From: Pseudoramibacter alactolyticus ATCC 23263
Lineage (GTDB): Bacteria > Bacillota > Clostridia > Eubacteriales > Eubacteriaceae
Length of the DNA stretch: 64,000 bases
Direction: 5' to 3'
NCBI RefSeq assembly: GCF_000185505.1
Contig: NZ_GL622359.1
Location: 1,656,021-1,720,020, forward strand
The position numbers and the translations under genes are program-made. Positions 44,397 through 52,556 of the stretch are shown here, piece by piece (positions within the stretch are counted from its first letter, which is position 1; every line of letters starts with the position of its first letter). A model generated the notes under the pieces. It saw only the letters and a list, made by a program, of their open reading frames with translations. It searched no databases and had not been told where the DNA came from.

Positions 44397-45305
44397 ATGA
44401 ACGTAACCAATGCCATGCGCAAAGCTTCCTTCTCACCGGCGCGCAAACGCATGAGCCTCGCTTTTCTCTTTCTCGACCTGCTTTATATCGTTTTGGGATT
44501 TTCCTGCTTTTATTACCGCAGACTGCCCGCTGTGTTTAAAAGCCTGCTGCCCCACATGTGGCTCGTGCTGATGGCGTTGGCCCTGATCGTGGCCTGCATC
44601 GCCATCTTCGCCGTCTCCGAATACGACGTGATGCGCGGCTGTCTGGGCGAAACCATCATCCTCGCCGTAGAAGGCGTGTGGTTTGGCGCTGCAGCCACGG
44701 GCTCCACAATGCTCACCCGATCGCCGGACACCGTGGTGCAGCTCTTCTTCATGATCGGTTTCGGCTGCTTTCTCATTTTGAATCTGGCCTTTCACATTGA
44801 TCTCATCTGGTACCGTCCGATCATGCAGTTCTTAACTGGCGGCCGATCGAAAACCGCCGAAACGACCGCTCCGTCTCCCCGCGTTTATCCCCCGAGCGAT
44901 ATCCAGCGCCGTCGCGCCGCACGCAAGGCCTATCACGCGCAAAATCACACTGGCCAACAGCCGCCGACCCCGGTGGCCCCCAAAGCCGAGCCGGCCCGGA
45001 CCCAACCAAAAATCCAGGTGGTCAGACAGGCGACCGAGGCCGCCGACGCTACCCGCGTCCTGCCGAATTTGTCCGCCAATCCAACCCCACGAAAGACCGC
45101 CGTCTCCAAACCGTCCAGGCCGATGGAACCGCCGCGCCGGACTCGTACCTCAAGAGCCAGGCCCCGCGCATCGACCAAACCGACTAAAGTTGCCCGCACC
45201 CTTTCTAAAAAATCGACGGCCGGCAAACGCCCCTCTGCCGGCAATACCGGTCTGTTCATGCGCTCCAAAGAGCGCGTGTACCGCCATGTGGATCAAGAAA
45301 AATAA
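44397..45305 (+). CDS. Membrane protein with basic disordered tail, hypothetical
   Basis: 302 residues: four hydrophobic segments in the first 150 residues (about 22-40, 50-72, 84-105, 115-135), then a long Pro/Thr/Arg/Lys-rich, low-complexity cytoplasmic or surface tail to the end. ACGGAG before the ATG. No family recognised. A terminator follows. Confidence 0.65.
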   Translation: MNVTNAMRKASFSPARKRMSLAFLFLDLLYIVLGFSCFYYRRLPAVFKSLLPHMWLVLMALALIVACIAIFAVSEYDVMRGCLGETIILAVEGVWFGAAATGSTMLTRSPDTVVQLFFMIGFGCFLILNLAFHIDLIWYRPIMQFLTGGRSKTAETTAPSPRVYPPSDIQRRRAARKAYHAQNHTGQQPPTPVAPKAEPARTQPKIQVVRQATEAADATRVLPNLSANPTPRKTAVSKPSRPMEPPRRTRTSRARPRASTKPTKVARTLSKKSTAGKRPSAGNTGLFMRSKERVYRHVDQEK

Positions 45306-45321
45306 AAATACTTTTATACAC

Positions 45322-45355
45322 AAAAGTGCAACGGAAAATCCGTTGCACTTTTTAT
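45322..45355. terminator. Bidirectional hairpin terminator
   Basis: AAAAGTGCAACGG/CCGTTGCACTTTTT stem-loop between convergent genes. Confidence 0.9.
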
Positions 45356-45374
45356 TATTTTTATATTCTCTTTA

Positions 45375-46111
45375 CTACCGATACTTATCTTGGAAGGCGA
45401 CAACTTTATCGAAAGCGCCCGTCGCAAGAGACGTAAATATTTGCTGCCAGGCTCTGAACGCTTCTTCATAACGTTCAATCTTATCTTCGCGCGGATGGTA
45501 CACTTTCCGAATTTTAACCATATGCGCCTCTGCCTCTTTATAATCTTTATAGATCCCTGCGCCAACAGCGGCATTCATTGCACATCCCAGTGCCGTCGCT
45601 TCTTCTTCTGCAACGACTTCACAATCACGGTTCAAAATATCACACATGATCTGGCACCACAACTCTGATCTGAAAATCCCACCGGTCAAGTGCACCTTTT
45701 CGAACGGCGGCGCACCACCGGCCACCATCGCGTCCAGCATGTCGCGAAGATCAAAACAGACCCCTTCCATTGTCGCGCGAATAAAGTCGGCTTTGGTATG
45801 CCCCACGGTCATTCCCAAATAAGCCCCTCTGGCGTTGGGGTCTTGGTTTGGCGTGACCGCCCCGGCAAAATACGGCAGGAAGAACAGCCCATTGGCGCCT
45901 TCATTCGATTTGGTCGCCATAGAGGTCAGGAAATCATAAACGCTGATCTCCAAAGCATCTGCAGCCAAACCTTCCACATCACAAAATTGTTCCTTGAACC
46001 ATTTAAAGGCCAAGTACCATCTCGACATTCAACAACAACTTGGCTACCATCCATCACTTGAAGACCAATGCCCTCCGTGGGAATACTCATCAGAAACAAA
46101 ACCAATACCAA
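45375..46111 (-). pseudogene. Truncated FGGY carbohydrate kinase (xylulokinase-like)
   Basis: The main frame (46028 to 45375) encodes the C-terminal half of an FGGY kinase: NGLFFLPYFAGAVTPNQDPN, ARGAYLGMTVGHTKADFIRA, VHLTGGIFRSELWCQIM and EATALGCAMNAAVGAGIY. Upstream sequence in another frame (46111 to about 46020; EGIGLQVMDGSQVVVECRDG) continues the protein before a frameshift. The N-terminal half with the sugar- and ATP-binding DxGT motif is missing. Beyond about 46140 the DNA becomes AT-rich and unrelated, so the gene was cut there. Confidence 0.8.
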
Positions 46112-46306
46112 TATCGTTACTGTTAAAGCCGATATTGACCTAGGGAGTGGCTCCTATCATGAAAATTACACCTGATATCGCTGCTCCACTGCCAAAATTT
46201 CCCTGACTCAGACATGATATTGTTGGAGAAAAAAATTCAAACTGCATTTTCAAATATAGTTTTTAGTATCAAATTTCGTTTCATTATTAGAATTTTATAA
46301 AAATCA

Positions 46307-46336
46307 TTGACAATTGTTTTATACGCTCTTTACAAT
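46307..46336 (+). promoter_or_regulatory. Promoter of the SorC/kinase/aldolase operon
   Basis: TTGACA (46307-46312) and TACAAT (46331-46336) with an 18-nt spacer, 39 nt before the regulator start. Confidence 0.7.
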
Positions 46337-46375
46337 AGTAATAACAAAATACAAATGTCGTCAGGCGGAAAATAT

Positions 46376-47305
46376 ATGAAAACTACTAATTTATATATAA
46401 AAATTGCTCATTGGTATTATGCCCAAAAAATGACTCAAGAGGAAATTGCAAAAAGATTAAATACAACGCGCCAAAAAATCAATCATATAATCAGTTTACT
46501 TCCTGAAATGGGAATTGTCAGTATCAGTATTAATCAATTCGACGAAAGCAATGTCGCTTTGGAATCAAAAATTGAAGAAACTTTTCACATAAAAAGAGCC
46601 ATCGTTGTGGAAACCTATGGCAAGAAAGATTTTCTTCCCGAATTGGCCGAAAGAGCCAGCAATTATATGGAAGAAACGATAAAGAAGAATATGACCATTG
46701 GTGTTTCTTGGGGCGAAACATTAGCGGCATCTATTTCACGCATGTCGTTTCTCAACCGCCAAAATTGCAAAGTCGTGCAGATGGTTGGTGCACAAAACAT
46801 CGACAGTGAAATGATAAAATCGGACGACATCGCCAGATCCCTATCTGAAAAATTAAGTTGTGTGTCTTATATGCTTTACGCGCCAGTCGTTCTTGAGAAG
46901 GAAATGACAAAAGAGTTATTAATGAAAGAACGCGCTATCCGACATACATTCGATATCATCAAGCAGTGTGATGTCGCATTTGTCGGGATTGGCCAGCTTG
47001 ATCGCCAGGCCACAATGTATCGAAGAGGCTTGATGACTTTGTCAGATATTCAATCGTTACGTCATGATGGCTTTATTGCTGATTTATGTATGAATCCTAT
47101 TAAATCAAATGGTAGTCATGAAGATTGTAAAATGCGAAAACGGATCATTAGCGCCAATATGGATTTACTCAAAAACATTCCGGAAGTCGTAGCCATAGCA
47201 GGAGGTGAGGATAAAACACCGGCTATTAAAGCCTGTTTGAAGTCTGGTGCTGTTGATACCTTAATCATAGACGACAAAACAGCGGCTCTGATGATGAACT
47301 TATAA
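46376..47305 (+). CDS. SorC-family sugar-responsive regulator
   Basis: 309 residues: N-terminal HTH (YYAQKMTQEEIAKRLNTTRQ) and a SorC/DeoR-type sugar-phosphate-binding domain (about 55-309: TIGVSWGETLAASIS, CDVAFVGIGQLD, VAIAGGEDKTPAIKA). It most likely controls the three catabolic genes behind it, with a phosphorylated intermediate as effector. The ATG at 46376 follows AGGCGG. The gene is clearly AT-richer than the core genome. Confidence 0.85.
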   Translation: MKTTNLYIKIAHWYYAQKMTQEEIAKRLNTTRQKINHIISLLPEMGIVSISINQFDESNVALESKIEETFHIKRAIVVETYGKKDFLPELAERASNYMEETIKKNMTIGVSWGETLAASISRMSFLNRQNCKVVQMVGAQNIDSEMIKSDDIARSLSEKLSCVSYMLYAPVVLEKEMTKELLMKERAIRHTFDIIKQCDVAFVGIGQLDRQATMYRRGLMTLSDIQSLRHDGFIADLCMNPIKSNGSHEDCKMRKRIISANMDLLKNIPEVVAIAGGEDKTPAIKACLKSGAVDTLIIDDKTAALMMNL

Positions 47306-47335
47306 ATTTAATTCAAATTATATTGGAGGTACAAA

Positions 47336-48865
47336 ATGAATTATATCATCGGAATTGATGCTGGAACGACCAACGTCAAAGCAGTTTTATTTGATACCAT
47401 GGGGCGTGAACTTTCTGTCAAAAATTTAGAAAATGAACCTATCTATATCGGTGACGTTGAAGTCGAACAGAACATGAATCTATTATGGGATAAAGTCGCC
47501 GTATGCATTAAAAGCCTGATGGAGGATGGACCGGCTAAAAAAGAAGAAATTTTAGGGATTGGTGTAACGGCTCAAGGTGAAGGCATTTGGTTGATTGACG
47601 AAGCTGGAGAGCCTGTTCAAAATGCGATTTTATGGTGTGATGGTCGCGCAACAAAGGAAGTTGATTACGTTACACAGCAAAACAAAGAATTAGAAAAAAT
47701 GATCCACCGCATAACCGGAACACCACCACTTACAGGCACACAATTAATGTTATTGTTGTGGATGAAGCGAGAAAAAAAAGAAGTCTTAGATCGTGCTGCC
47801 CATATGCTTTTCTGCAAAGACTGGGTCAAATACAAACTAACCGGTATCTTAAGCGGAGACTTTAGCGATACAGGAACTTCTCTAATGGATTCCCGAAATG
47901 GCGTCATCGCAACAGAACTTTTTCAAAGCCTTGGGCTTGAAAAATATATTGACTATATTCCAAAAGTTTACAAGTCTGATGAAATCATCGGCGGCGTCAC
48001 AAAAAAAATGGCTGAATTTTTAGGTTTAAAGGAAGGCACACCTGTTGTTTCCGGTGCAATTGATGTTGTGGCCAGCGCTGTCGGCATCGGTGTTCACAAT
48101 GAAAATGAAGCTTGTGTCGTGCTGGGCACGACCTGTGCCAATGAAATGTTTGTGCCGAAGGAAGCTTGTCACTTTGGAGAAAGCGGAACCCGTTATGAAA
48201 AATACGCTGTGGACGACCTCTTTATGAACTTGATGGCCACAATGAACGGGACTCCGAATATCGATTGGGTTATTCAGGAAATCGCAATGACCAACGATTT
48301 TTCAAAAATAGAGACGCTTATCTCCGATGTTCCTGTTGGAAGCGGCGGTGTGATCTACCATCCCTACATCAGTGCAGCAGGAGAAAGATCGCCATTTTAT
48401 AATCCATATGCAAAAGCCAACTTCTTCGGCATCAGCGCCAAAACAGGGCGTGCGGAATTAACACATGCTGTCTATGAAGGGGTTACTCTCTCGATCAAAG
48501 ATTGTTTTGTTCAAGCCAAACTCAATCGCAATTCAAAAATTTATCTTGCAGGAGGCGGTGCAAAAAGTGCAATTTGGGCTCAAATGATTTCAGACGCGCT
48601 AGGAGTGCAGGTAATTATTTCCGCTGGCAACGAATTAGGGGCAAAAGGGGCAGCCATTATGCTGGGCATCGCTGTTGGAGAATACAAAAATTATGTTGAC
48701 GCATCACGAAAATGTTGTAACGCCGTAAAAATTTATTTGCCTGATCCAGAAAAAACAAAAAAATATGATGCACTCTATGAGATGTATAGAGAAATCCGAG
48801 AAGCTAATCATTCAATATGGTATCAACGAGAAAAATTTTTAAAAACATTTTCTAAAATTCAATAA
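47336..48865 (+). CDS. FGGY-family carbohydrate kinase
   Basis: 509 residues, full length: IGIDAGTTNVKAVLFD (phosphate loop), ILWCDGRA, GAIDVVASAVGIG (catalytic Asp region), VLGTTCANEM and LAGGGAKSAIWAQMISDALG. FGGY kinases phosphorylate pentuloses, tetruloses, polyols or gluconate; the exact substrate is unknown. It follows the SorC regulator by 30 nt with TGGAGG and precedes a 2-hydroxyacid dehydrogenase and aldolase. AT-rich. Confidence 0.88.
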   Translation: MNYIIGIDAGTTNVKAVLFDTMGRELSVKNLENEPIYIGDVEVEQNMNLLWDKVAVCIKSLMEDGPAKKEEILGIGVTAQGEGIWLIDEAGEPVQNAILWCDGRATKEVDYVTQQNKELEKMIHRITGTPPLTGTQLMLLLWMKREKKEVLDRAAHMLFCKDWVKYKLTGILSGDFSDTGTSLMDSRNGVIATELFQSLGLEKYIDYIPKVYKSDEIIGGVTKKMAEFLGLKEGTPVVSGAIDVVASAVGIGVHNENEACVVLGTTCANEMFVPKEACHFGESGTRYEKYAVDDLFMNLMATMNGTPNIDWVIQEIAMTNDFSKIETLISDVPVGSGGVIYHPYISAAGERSPFYNPYAKANFFGISAKTGRAELTHAVYEGVTLSIKDCFVQAKLNRNSKIYLAGGGAKSAIWAQMISDALGVQVIISAGNELGAKGAAIMLGIAVGEYKNYVDASRKCCNAVKIYLPDPEKTKKYDALYEMYREIREANHSIWYQREKFLKTFSKIQ

Positions 48866-48899
48866 CTATTTTGCATCAAAAAAATGAGGAGGATAAGAG

Positions 48900-49940
48900 A
48901 TGTTAAAAATTTTCTTTACAGCAGAATATGATGAAGAGGCACTCAAGCCATTATATCAAATTGGGGAAATCACAAAAGACGGATGGGCCGTTGGCAAAGC
49001 CAAAATGCTTGAAGATGAATTTACAAAAAAAGCTAAGGATGCTGACGTTATCATTACGAGCTATGATGACGTTACTCGAAAAGTCATCGAATCCGCGCCC
49101 AATTTAAAGCTCATTGCCGTAACGCGAGCGACACCTGTCAATGTTGACGTCGCGGCTGCCAGCGAAAGAAACATTCCCGTCATTTATACACCCGGAAGAA
49201 ATTCCGATTGTACCGCTGAAATGACAATCGCTCTAATGCTGTCAATTGCCAGAAAAATCCCGATGGCTTACAGTGCTTTAAAATCTGGAGAATTTACAGC
49301 AGATCCCTCGTATAAAAAAGTCACAAAAAAAGGGCTCAAAGAAGATATGGTCTGGGACATGAAACCCGGATCTCCCTATGTGGTCTTTAAAGGCAAACAA
49401 CTTAAAGGATCTACTTTAGGGATTGTGGGATACGGCAGCGTTGGGCGCCGTGTCGGCAAAATTGCACGGGCTATCGGCATGCAGCTCTTAATTTATGATC
49501 CCTTTTGCTGCCCAATCGATATCGAAGATATTGGCATTAAAAAAGTTGAAAATCTTGAAGAATTAATGTCTCAATCTGACTTTGTAACTTGCCATCTCAA
49601 AATTACCCCAGAAACAAAAAAAATCATCAACAAAAAGATGATTAACCTGATGAAGCCATCAGCCTATTTTATCAATGCATCCCGTGGAGCAATCTTGGAT
49701 GAAGAGGCAATAATTGAAGCGCTCAAAAACCGCAAGATAGCCGGGGCAGCTTTTGATGTCTATGCATCTGAACCCATTACCAGCAATCACCCCTATATCA
49801 CTGATTTAGACAATGTTGTCATTACACCGCATATCGCTGGCGCAACAATGGCTGTTCTTGAAAATCACACGAGACAATTTGTTGAAGATATTATTCGATT
49901 CACCCAGGGCAAAACTTTGTTATATCAATACAATAAATAA
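48900..49940 (+). CDS. D-isomer-specific 2-hydroxyacid dehydrogenase
   Basis: 346 residues with the NAD-binding GIVGYGSVGRRVGKIARA (Rossmann GxGxxG) and the catalytic set Arg in NASRGAI, Glu in YASEP and His in TPHIAGAT. The N-terminal half has YTPGRNSDCTAEMTIALML. In this operon it would reduce or oxidise a 2-keto/2-hydroxy acid formed from the sugar, but the substrate is not known. AGGAGG ribosome site. Confidence 0.88.
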   Translation: MLKIFFTAEYDEEALKPLYQIGEITKDGWAVGKAKMLEDEFTKKAKDADVIITSYDDVTRKVIESAPNLKLIAVTRATPVNVDVAAASERNIPVIYTPGRNSDCTAEMTIALMLSIARKIPMAYSALKSGEFTADPSYKKVTKKGLKEDMVWDMKPGSPYVVFKGKQLKGSTLGIVGYGSVGRRVGKIARAIGMQLLIYDPFCCPIDIEDIGIKKVENLEELMSQSDFVTCHLKITPETKKIINKKMINLMKPSAYFINASRGAILDEEAIIEALKNRKIAGAAFDVYASEPITSNHPYITDLDNVVITPHIAGATMAVLENHTRQFVEDIIRFTQGKTLLYQYNK

Positions 49941-49950
49941 GGAGAAGAAA

Positions 49951-50595
49951 ATGCTTTTAGAAAAAGAAAGAATCGATGTTGTCAAATATTGTAAAAAACT
50001 GATCACGTCCGGGTTAACAACGGGGACCGGCGGCAATATCAGTATTTTAAATCGTGAAAAACAACTTTATGCGATTAGTCCATCTGGTATTGACTATTTT
50101 GATACGAAACCGGAAGACGTTGTCGTCATCGATTTAGAGGGAAATATCGTTGACGGTATAAGAAAACCGTCCAGTGAACACGTCATGCACCGAATTTTCT
50201 ACACTGATCGGAATGACATTAATGCCGTTGTCCACACCCATTCAACATTCGCAACCGTGTTGGGCACCTTAAATGAAGGGCTTCCCGCTTCCAGTTATTT
50301 GGTTGCATTCGCGGGGAAGGATGTCCGCTGTGGAAAATATGCTTCCTATGGCACGCCCGAATTAGCAAAATATACATTCGACGCTATGAAGGATCGTTAC
50401 GCCGCAATCATGGCAAACCACGGATTAATCGCCGGCGGCGAAGACATCAACGAAGCTTTCAATGTAGCCGACCAAATCGAACAATGCTGCAAGGTATATG
50501 TTTTGGCACGTGCCATCGGAAAGCCCGTGATTCTTCCTGAAGCCGAAATGGAACGCATGATCGATAAATTCCACAACGTTTACGGGCAAAAATAA
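49951..50595 (+). CDS. Class II aldolase (FucA/AraD family)
   Basis: 214 residues: TGTGGNISIL near 28, AISPSGIDYFD, SSEHVMHRIFY with the catalytic Glu, the zinc-binding VVHTHSTFAT and IMANHGLIAGG. Family members cleave fuculose-1-P or ribulose-1-P to DHAP plus an aldehyde, or epimerise ribulose-5-P at C4. Last gene of the SorC operon; AAGGAG ribosome site and 10-nt gap to the preceding gene. Confidence 0.88.
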   Translation: MLLEKERIDVVKYCKKLITSGLTTGTGGNISILNREKQLYAISPSGIDYFDTKPEDVVVIDLEGNIVDGIRKPSSEHVMHRIFYTDRNDINAVVHTHSTFATVLGTLNEGLPASSYLVAFAGKDVRCGKYASYGTPELAKYTFDAMKDRYAAIMANHGLIAGGEDINEAFNVADQIEQCCKVYVLARAIGKPVILPEAEMERMIDKFHNVYGQK

Positions 50596-50631
50596 TTTAA
50601 GCACCTTTCAAACGCAGCTGAAGATCACCTT

Positions 50632-50656
50632 AGCCGCATCCTCGGGTGCGGCTCTT
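50632..50656 (+). terminator. Hairpin after the aldolase gene
   Basis: AGCCGCATCC pairs with GGGTGCGGCT (one G-T pair), followed by CTTT. Probable operon terminator. Confidence 0.6.
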
Positions 50657-50661
50657 TGGTG

Positions 50662-50698
50662 AGGCGAACCGATCGGGATTGATCGTGTTCGCCTTTGA
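50662..50698. repeat. 37-nt hairpin repeat, copy 1
   Basis: Identical to 51729-51765. It folds into a 13-bp stem (AGGCGAAC plus CGATC against GATCG plus GTTCGCCT with one bulged base). It lies just past the 3' end of the Abi gene. Confidence 0.85.
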
Positions 50699-50711
50699 GG
50701 TTTATCATTAA

Positions 50712-51596
50712 TTATTTGCTTAAAATTTCGTGCCAATTGTTTGGAAAATCCATAAATGAAGGATTGACCACCTCCTGATATTTTATCATCAATTGGCAAA
50801 TCTGCTCGCATAATAATTTCCATTGTTCCTTTCCATTAAACATTCGTTTGATTATTAAAAGAACCGGAAAAATTTTATTACTCGATTTATAGACTTTATA
50901 CTCACGGTATAATTTAGGCCTTTGTTTGAGCGGCATATTATAAATACGACCATAATGCGCACAGATATTTCGAACTTCTAATAGAGATAATAGCCAACTT
51001 TTTAAATGTTTGGCATCTGTCGAATAATTTTTTGCAACGTTATTTTGATCCTCTATCTTCATAATTGAAAATAAAGCTGTTAAATTGCCAAATGAAAACA
51101 ATTCAACAGCAACCCATATTGGGAAATGGTCTGCATAAACCGAATGATGATGTTTTACAAAAGGGACATTCCGTTGGCGAAAACATTCGTGCTTAAACTT
51201 ATTGATTGTATTATGATAAACACTACTACCATCTTTCAATTTTCGGTCTGAAAAATTTCGAGCTTCCATATACCCTTCAGCCCCATATTGAAGCGCCAGA
51301 CAATTCGAAATCTGTGTTCGCAATTGGATTTCCAATTGTTCAATACTATGAAACAAGAAAGATCGCAATAAACTATCAAAGGCATACAATTGATATAAAT
51401 GTTTCAATGTAATACCGTCTCTATACTTCTCAGGATCATCCGATTGATACAAACCAATTCCATAAGCACTCAAACGATAATAATTGATTTTTTTCAGTAT
51501 TTCAATCGCCTTTGTTCTATTTAAAATGCCTAAATTATGAACCGAAATAAGCCTATCAACTTGTTCTTCGTACGTCAATGCTGGTTTTAATTTCAT
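50712..51596 (-). CDS. Abi_2/AbiD-AbiF-family abortive infection protein (HEPN)
   Basis: 294 residues of the Abi_2 family: TYEEQVDRLISVHNLGI, INYYRLSAYGIGLY, RSFLFHSIEQLEIQLRTQIS and the HEPN RNase-type motif RNICAHYGRIYN (Arg209, His214, spacing RX4H). Such proteins abort phage infection, probably as RNases held in check. The ribosome site is weak. A strong promoter and a structured leader with T-run lie upstream, and 37-nt repeats flank the locus. AT-rich; likely acquired with the neighbouring block. Confidence 0.88.
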   Translation of the reverse strand: MKLKPALTYEEQVDRLISVHNLGILNRTKAIEILKKINYYRLSAYGIGLYQSDDPEKYRDGITLKHLYQLYAFDSLLRSFLFHSIEQLEIQLRTQISNCLALQYGAEGYMEARNFSDRKLKDGSSVYHNTINKFKHECFRQRNVPFVKHHHSVYADHFPIWVAVELFSFGNLTALFSIMKIEDQNNVAKNYSTDAKHLKSWLLSLLEVRNICAHYGRIYNMPLKQRPKLYREYKVYKSSNKIFPVLLIIKRMFNGKEQWKLLCEQICQLMIKYQEVVNPSFMDFPNNWHEILSK

Positions 51597-51613
51597 AAAA
51601 TGTCACCCAAAAT

Positions 51614-51671
51614 GAAAAAAGTCCCACCTTGGTCCGCAGTGTACGAATACCTTATGCGTGGTGGGCTCTGT
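51614..51671 (-). ncRNA. Structured leader RNA of the Abi gene, candidate antitoxin RNA
   Basis: Transcribed leftward from the promoter at 51679-51707. Three nested stems: outer CCCACC/GGTGGG, middle CGCA/TGCG and apical GTA-TTCG-TAC (a UUCG tetraloop). The outer stem is followed by ACTTTTTTC, so it may end as an RNA of about 55 nt or be read through into the Abi gene 18 nt later. A diverged copy is at 51779-51833. I recall a structured RNA motif named for abiF genes, but identity with it is untested. Confidence 0.55.
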
Positions 51672-51678
51672 CATATTT

Positions 51679-51707
51679 AATATACAGGATATTATGTTAT
51701 GTGTCAA
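51679..51707 (-). promoter_or_regulatory. Promoter of leader RNA and Abi gene
   Basis: Minus strand consensus TTGACA (51707-51702) and TATATT (51684-51679) with a 17-nt spacer; the strongest-looking promoter in this block. Confidence 0.75.
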
Positions 51708-51728
51708 CTGGGAAATTTCTATTTCAAA

Positions 51729-51765
51729 AGGCGAACCGATCGGGATTGATCGTGTTCGCCTTTGA
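51729..51765. repeat. 37-nt hairpin repeat, copy 2
   Basis: Identical to 50662-50698. On the minus strand it is followed by TTTTGAAA, so it can terminate transcription coming from deoC. Confidence 0.85.
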
Positions 51766-51778
51766 ATAAGATGTTTGA

Positions 51779-51833
51779 AAGTCTCACCTTGGTTCGCAAT
51801 GCAAAAAACCTGATACATCGGGCTCTGTTGGAT
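51779..51833 (-). repeat. Diverged second copy of the Abi leader RNA element
   Basis: Shares ACAGAGCCC at its start and TGCGAACCAAGGTGAGACTT at its end with the leader at 51614-51671, in the same order and spacing, about 160 nt away. The outer stem pairing is lost. It lies between deoC and the second 37-nt hairpin. Confidence 0.7.
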
Positions 51834-51869
51834 CCAAGTTTAACAAAACGATTAGCTTTATCGTAAAAA

Positions 51870-52517
51870 TCATTGATCCTTCAAAAGCCCGATGGCCCGG
51901 CTCGTACCAATGCGCTCACATCCGGCATCGACAAAGGCTTCCAGATCCTCGACGGTACTGATCCCGCCAGCCGCCTTCATTTTCACTTTGGGACCGATAT
52001 ACTTTTTAAAGAGGTTTATATCTTCGATCGTCGCGCCGGACGGTCCGAATCCCGTGGACGTTTTAATAAAGTCCGCCCCAGCGTTCGTCACCAATCCACA
52101 AACTTTGATCTTTTCTTCTTCCGTCAAATAGCAGGTTTCCACTATCACTTTGAGGATCTTCCCCCGGGTTGCTTCCCGCAGCGCGGCAATTTCCCGTTCC
52201 ACAAAATCATAATCACCAGCCTTCATCGCGCCAATATTAATCACCATATCGATTTCTGATGCGCCTTCGCGAATCGCCTCTTTGGCCTCAAAAACCTTCA
52301 CCGCTGTCGTGTTATAGCCGTTGGGAAAGCCGATCACCGTGCAGATATTGAGCTCTGGATAGGTTTCGTGCGCTTTTTTGACAAAGGACGGCGGAATGCA
52401 CACGGACGCCGTGTGATACTTCAGGGCGTCTTCACAAATGGGAATCATGTCTTCCCAGGTCGAAAACGGTTTGAGCAGAGTGTGGTCGCATCTGTTGAGA
52501 ATTGCTTGTTTGTCCAT
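51870..52517 (-). CDS. deoC: Deoxyribose-phosphate aldolase
   Basis: Class I aldolase cleaving 2-deoxyribose-5-P to glyceraldehyde-3-P and acetaldehyde. 215 residues: DHTLLKPFST, VIGFPNGYN, ASEIDMVINIGAMK, the Schiff-base lysine in ADFIKTSTGFGP and the second lysine in VKMKAAGGIST. Third gene of an operon with an alcohol dehydrogenase and FGGY kinase (39-nt gap), so its natural substrate may be a pathway-specific sugar phosphate. CGAGGA ribosome site. Confidence 0.92.
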   Translation of the reverse strand: MDKQAILNRCDHTLLKPFSTWEDMIPICEDALKYHTASVCIPPSFVKKAHETYPELNICTVIGFPNGYNTTAVKVFEAKEAIREGASEIDMVINIGAMKAGDYDFVEREIAALREATRGKILKVIVETCYLTEEEKIKVCGLVTNAGADFIKTSTGFGPSGATIEDINLFKKYIGPKVKMKAAGGISTVEDLEAFVDAGCERIGTSRAIGLLKDQ

Positions 52518-52556
52518 ATTTTCCTCGGTTCTATTTCATTTAATTAATCCGGTCAT

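Noticed and set aside
50608-50823. 71-codon frame sharing RRTRSIPIGSP with a frame at 51603-51818
   Set aside because: The shared peptide is only the translation of the 37-nt hairpin repeat; neither frame has independent coding support.
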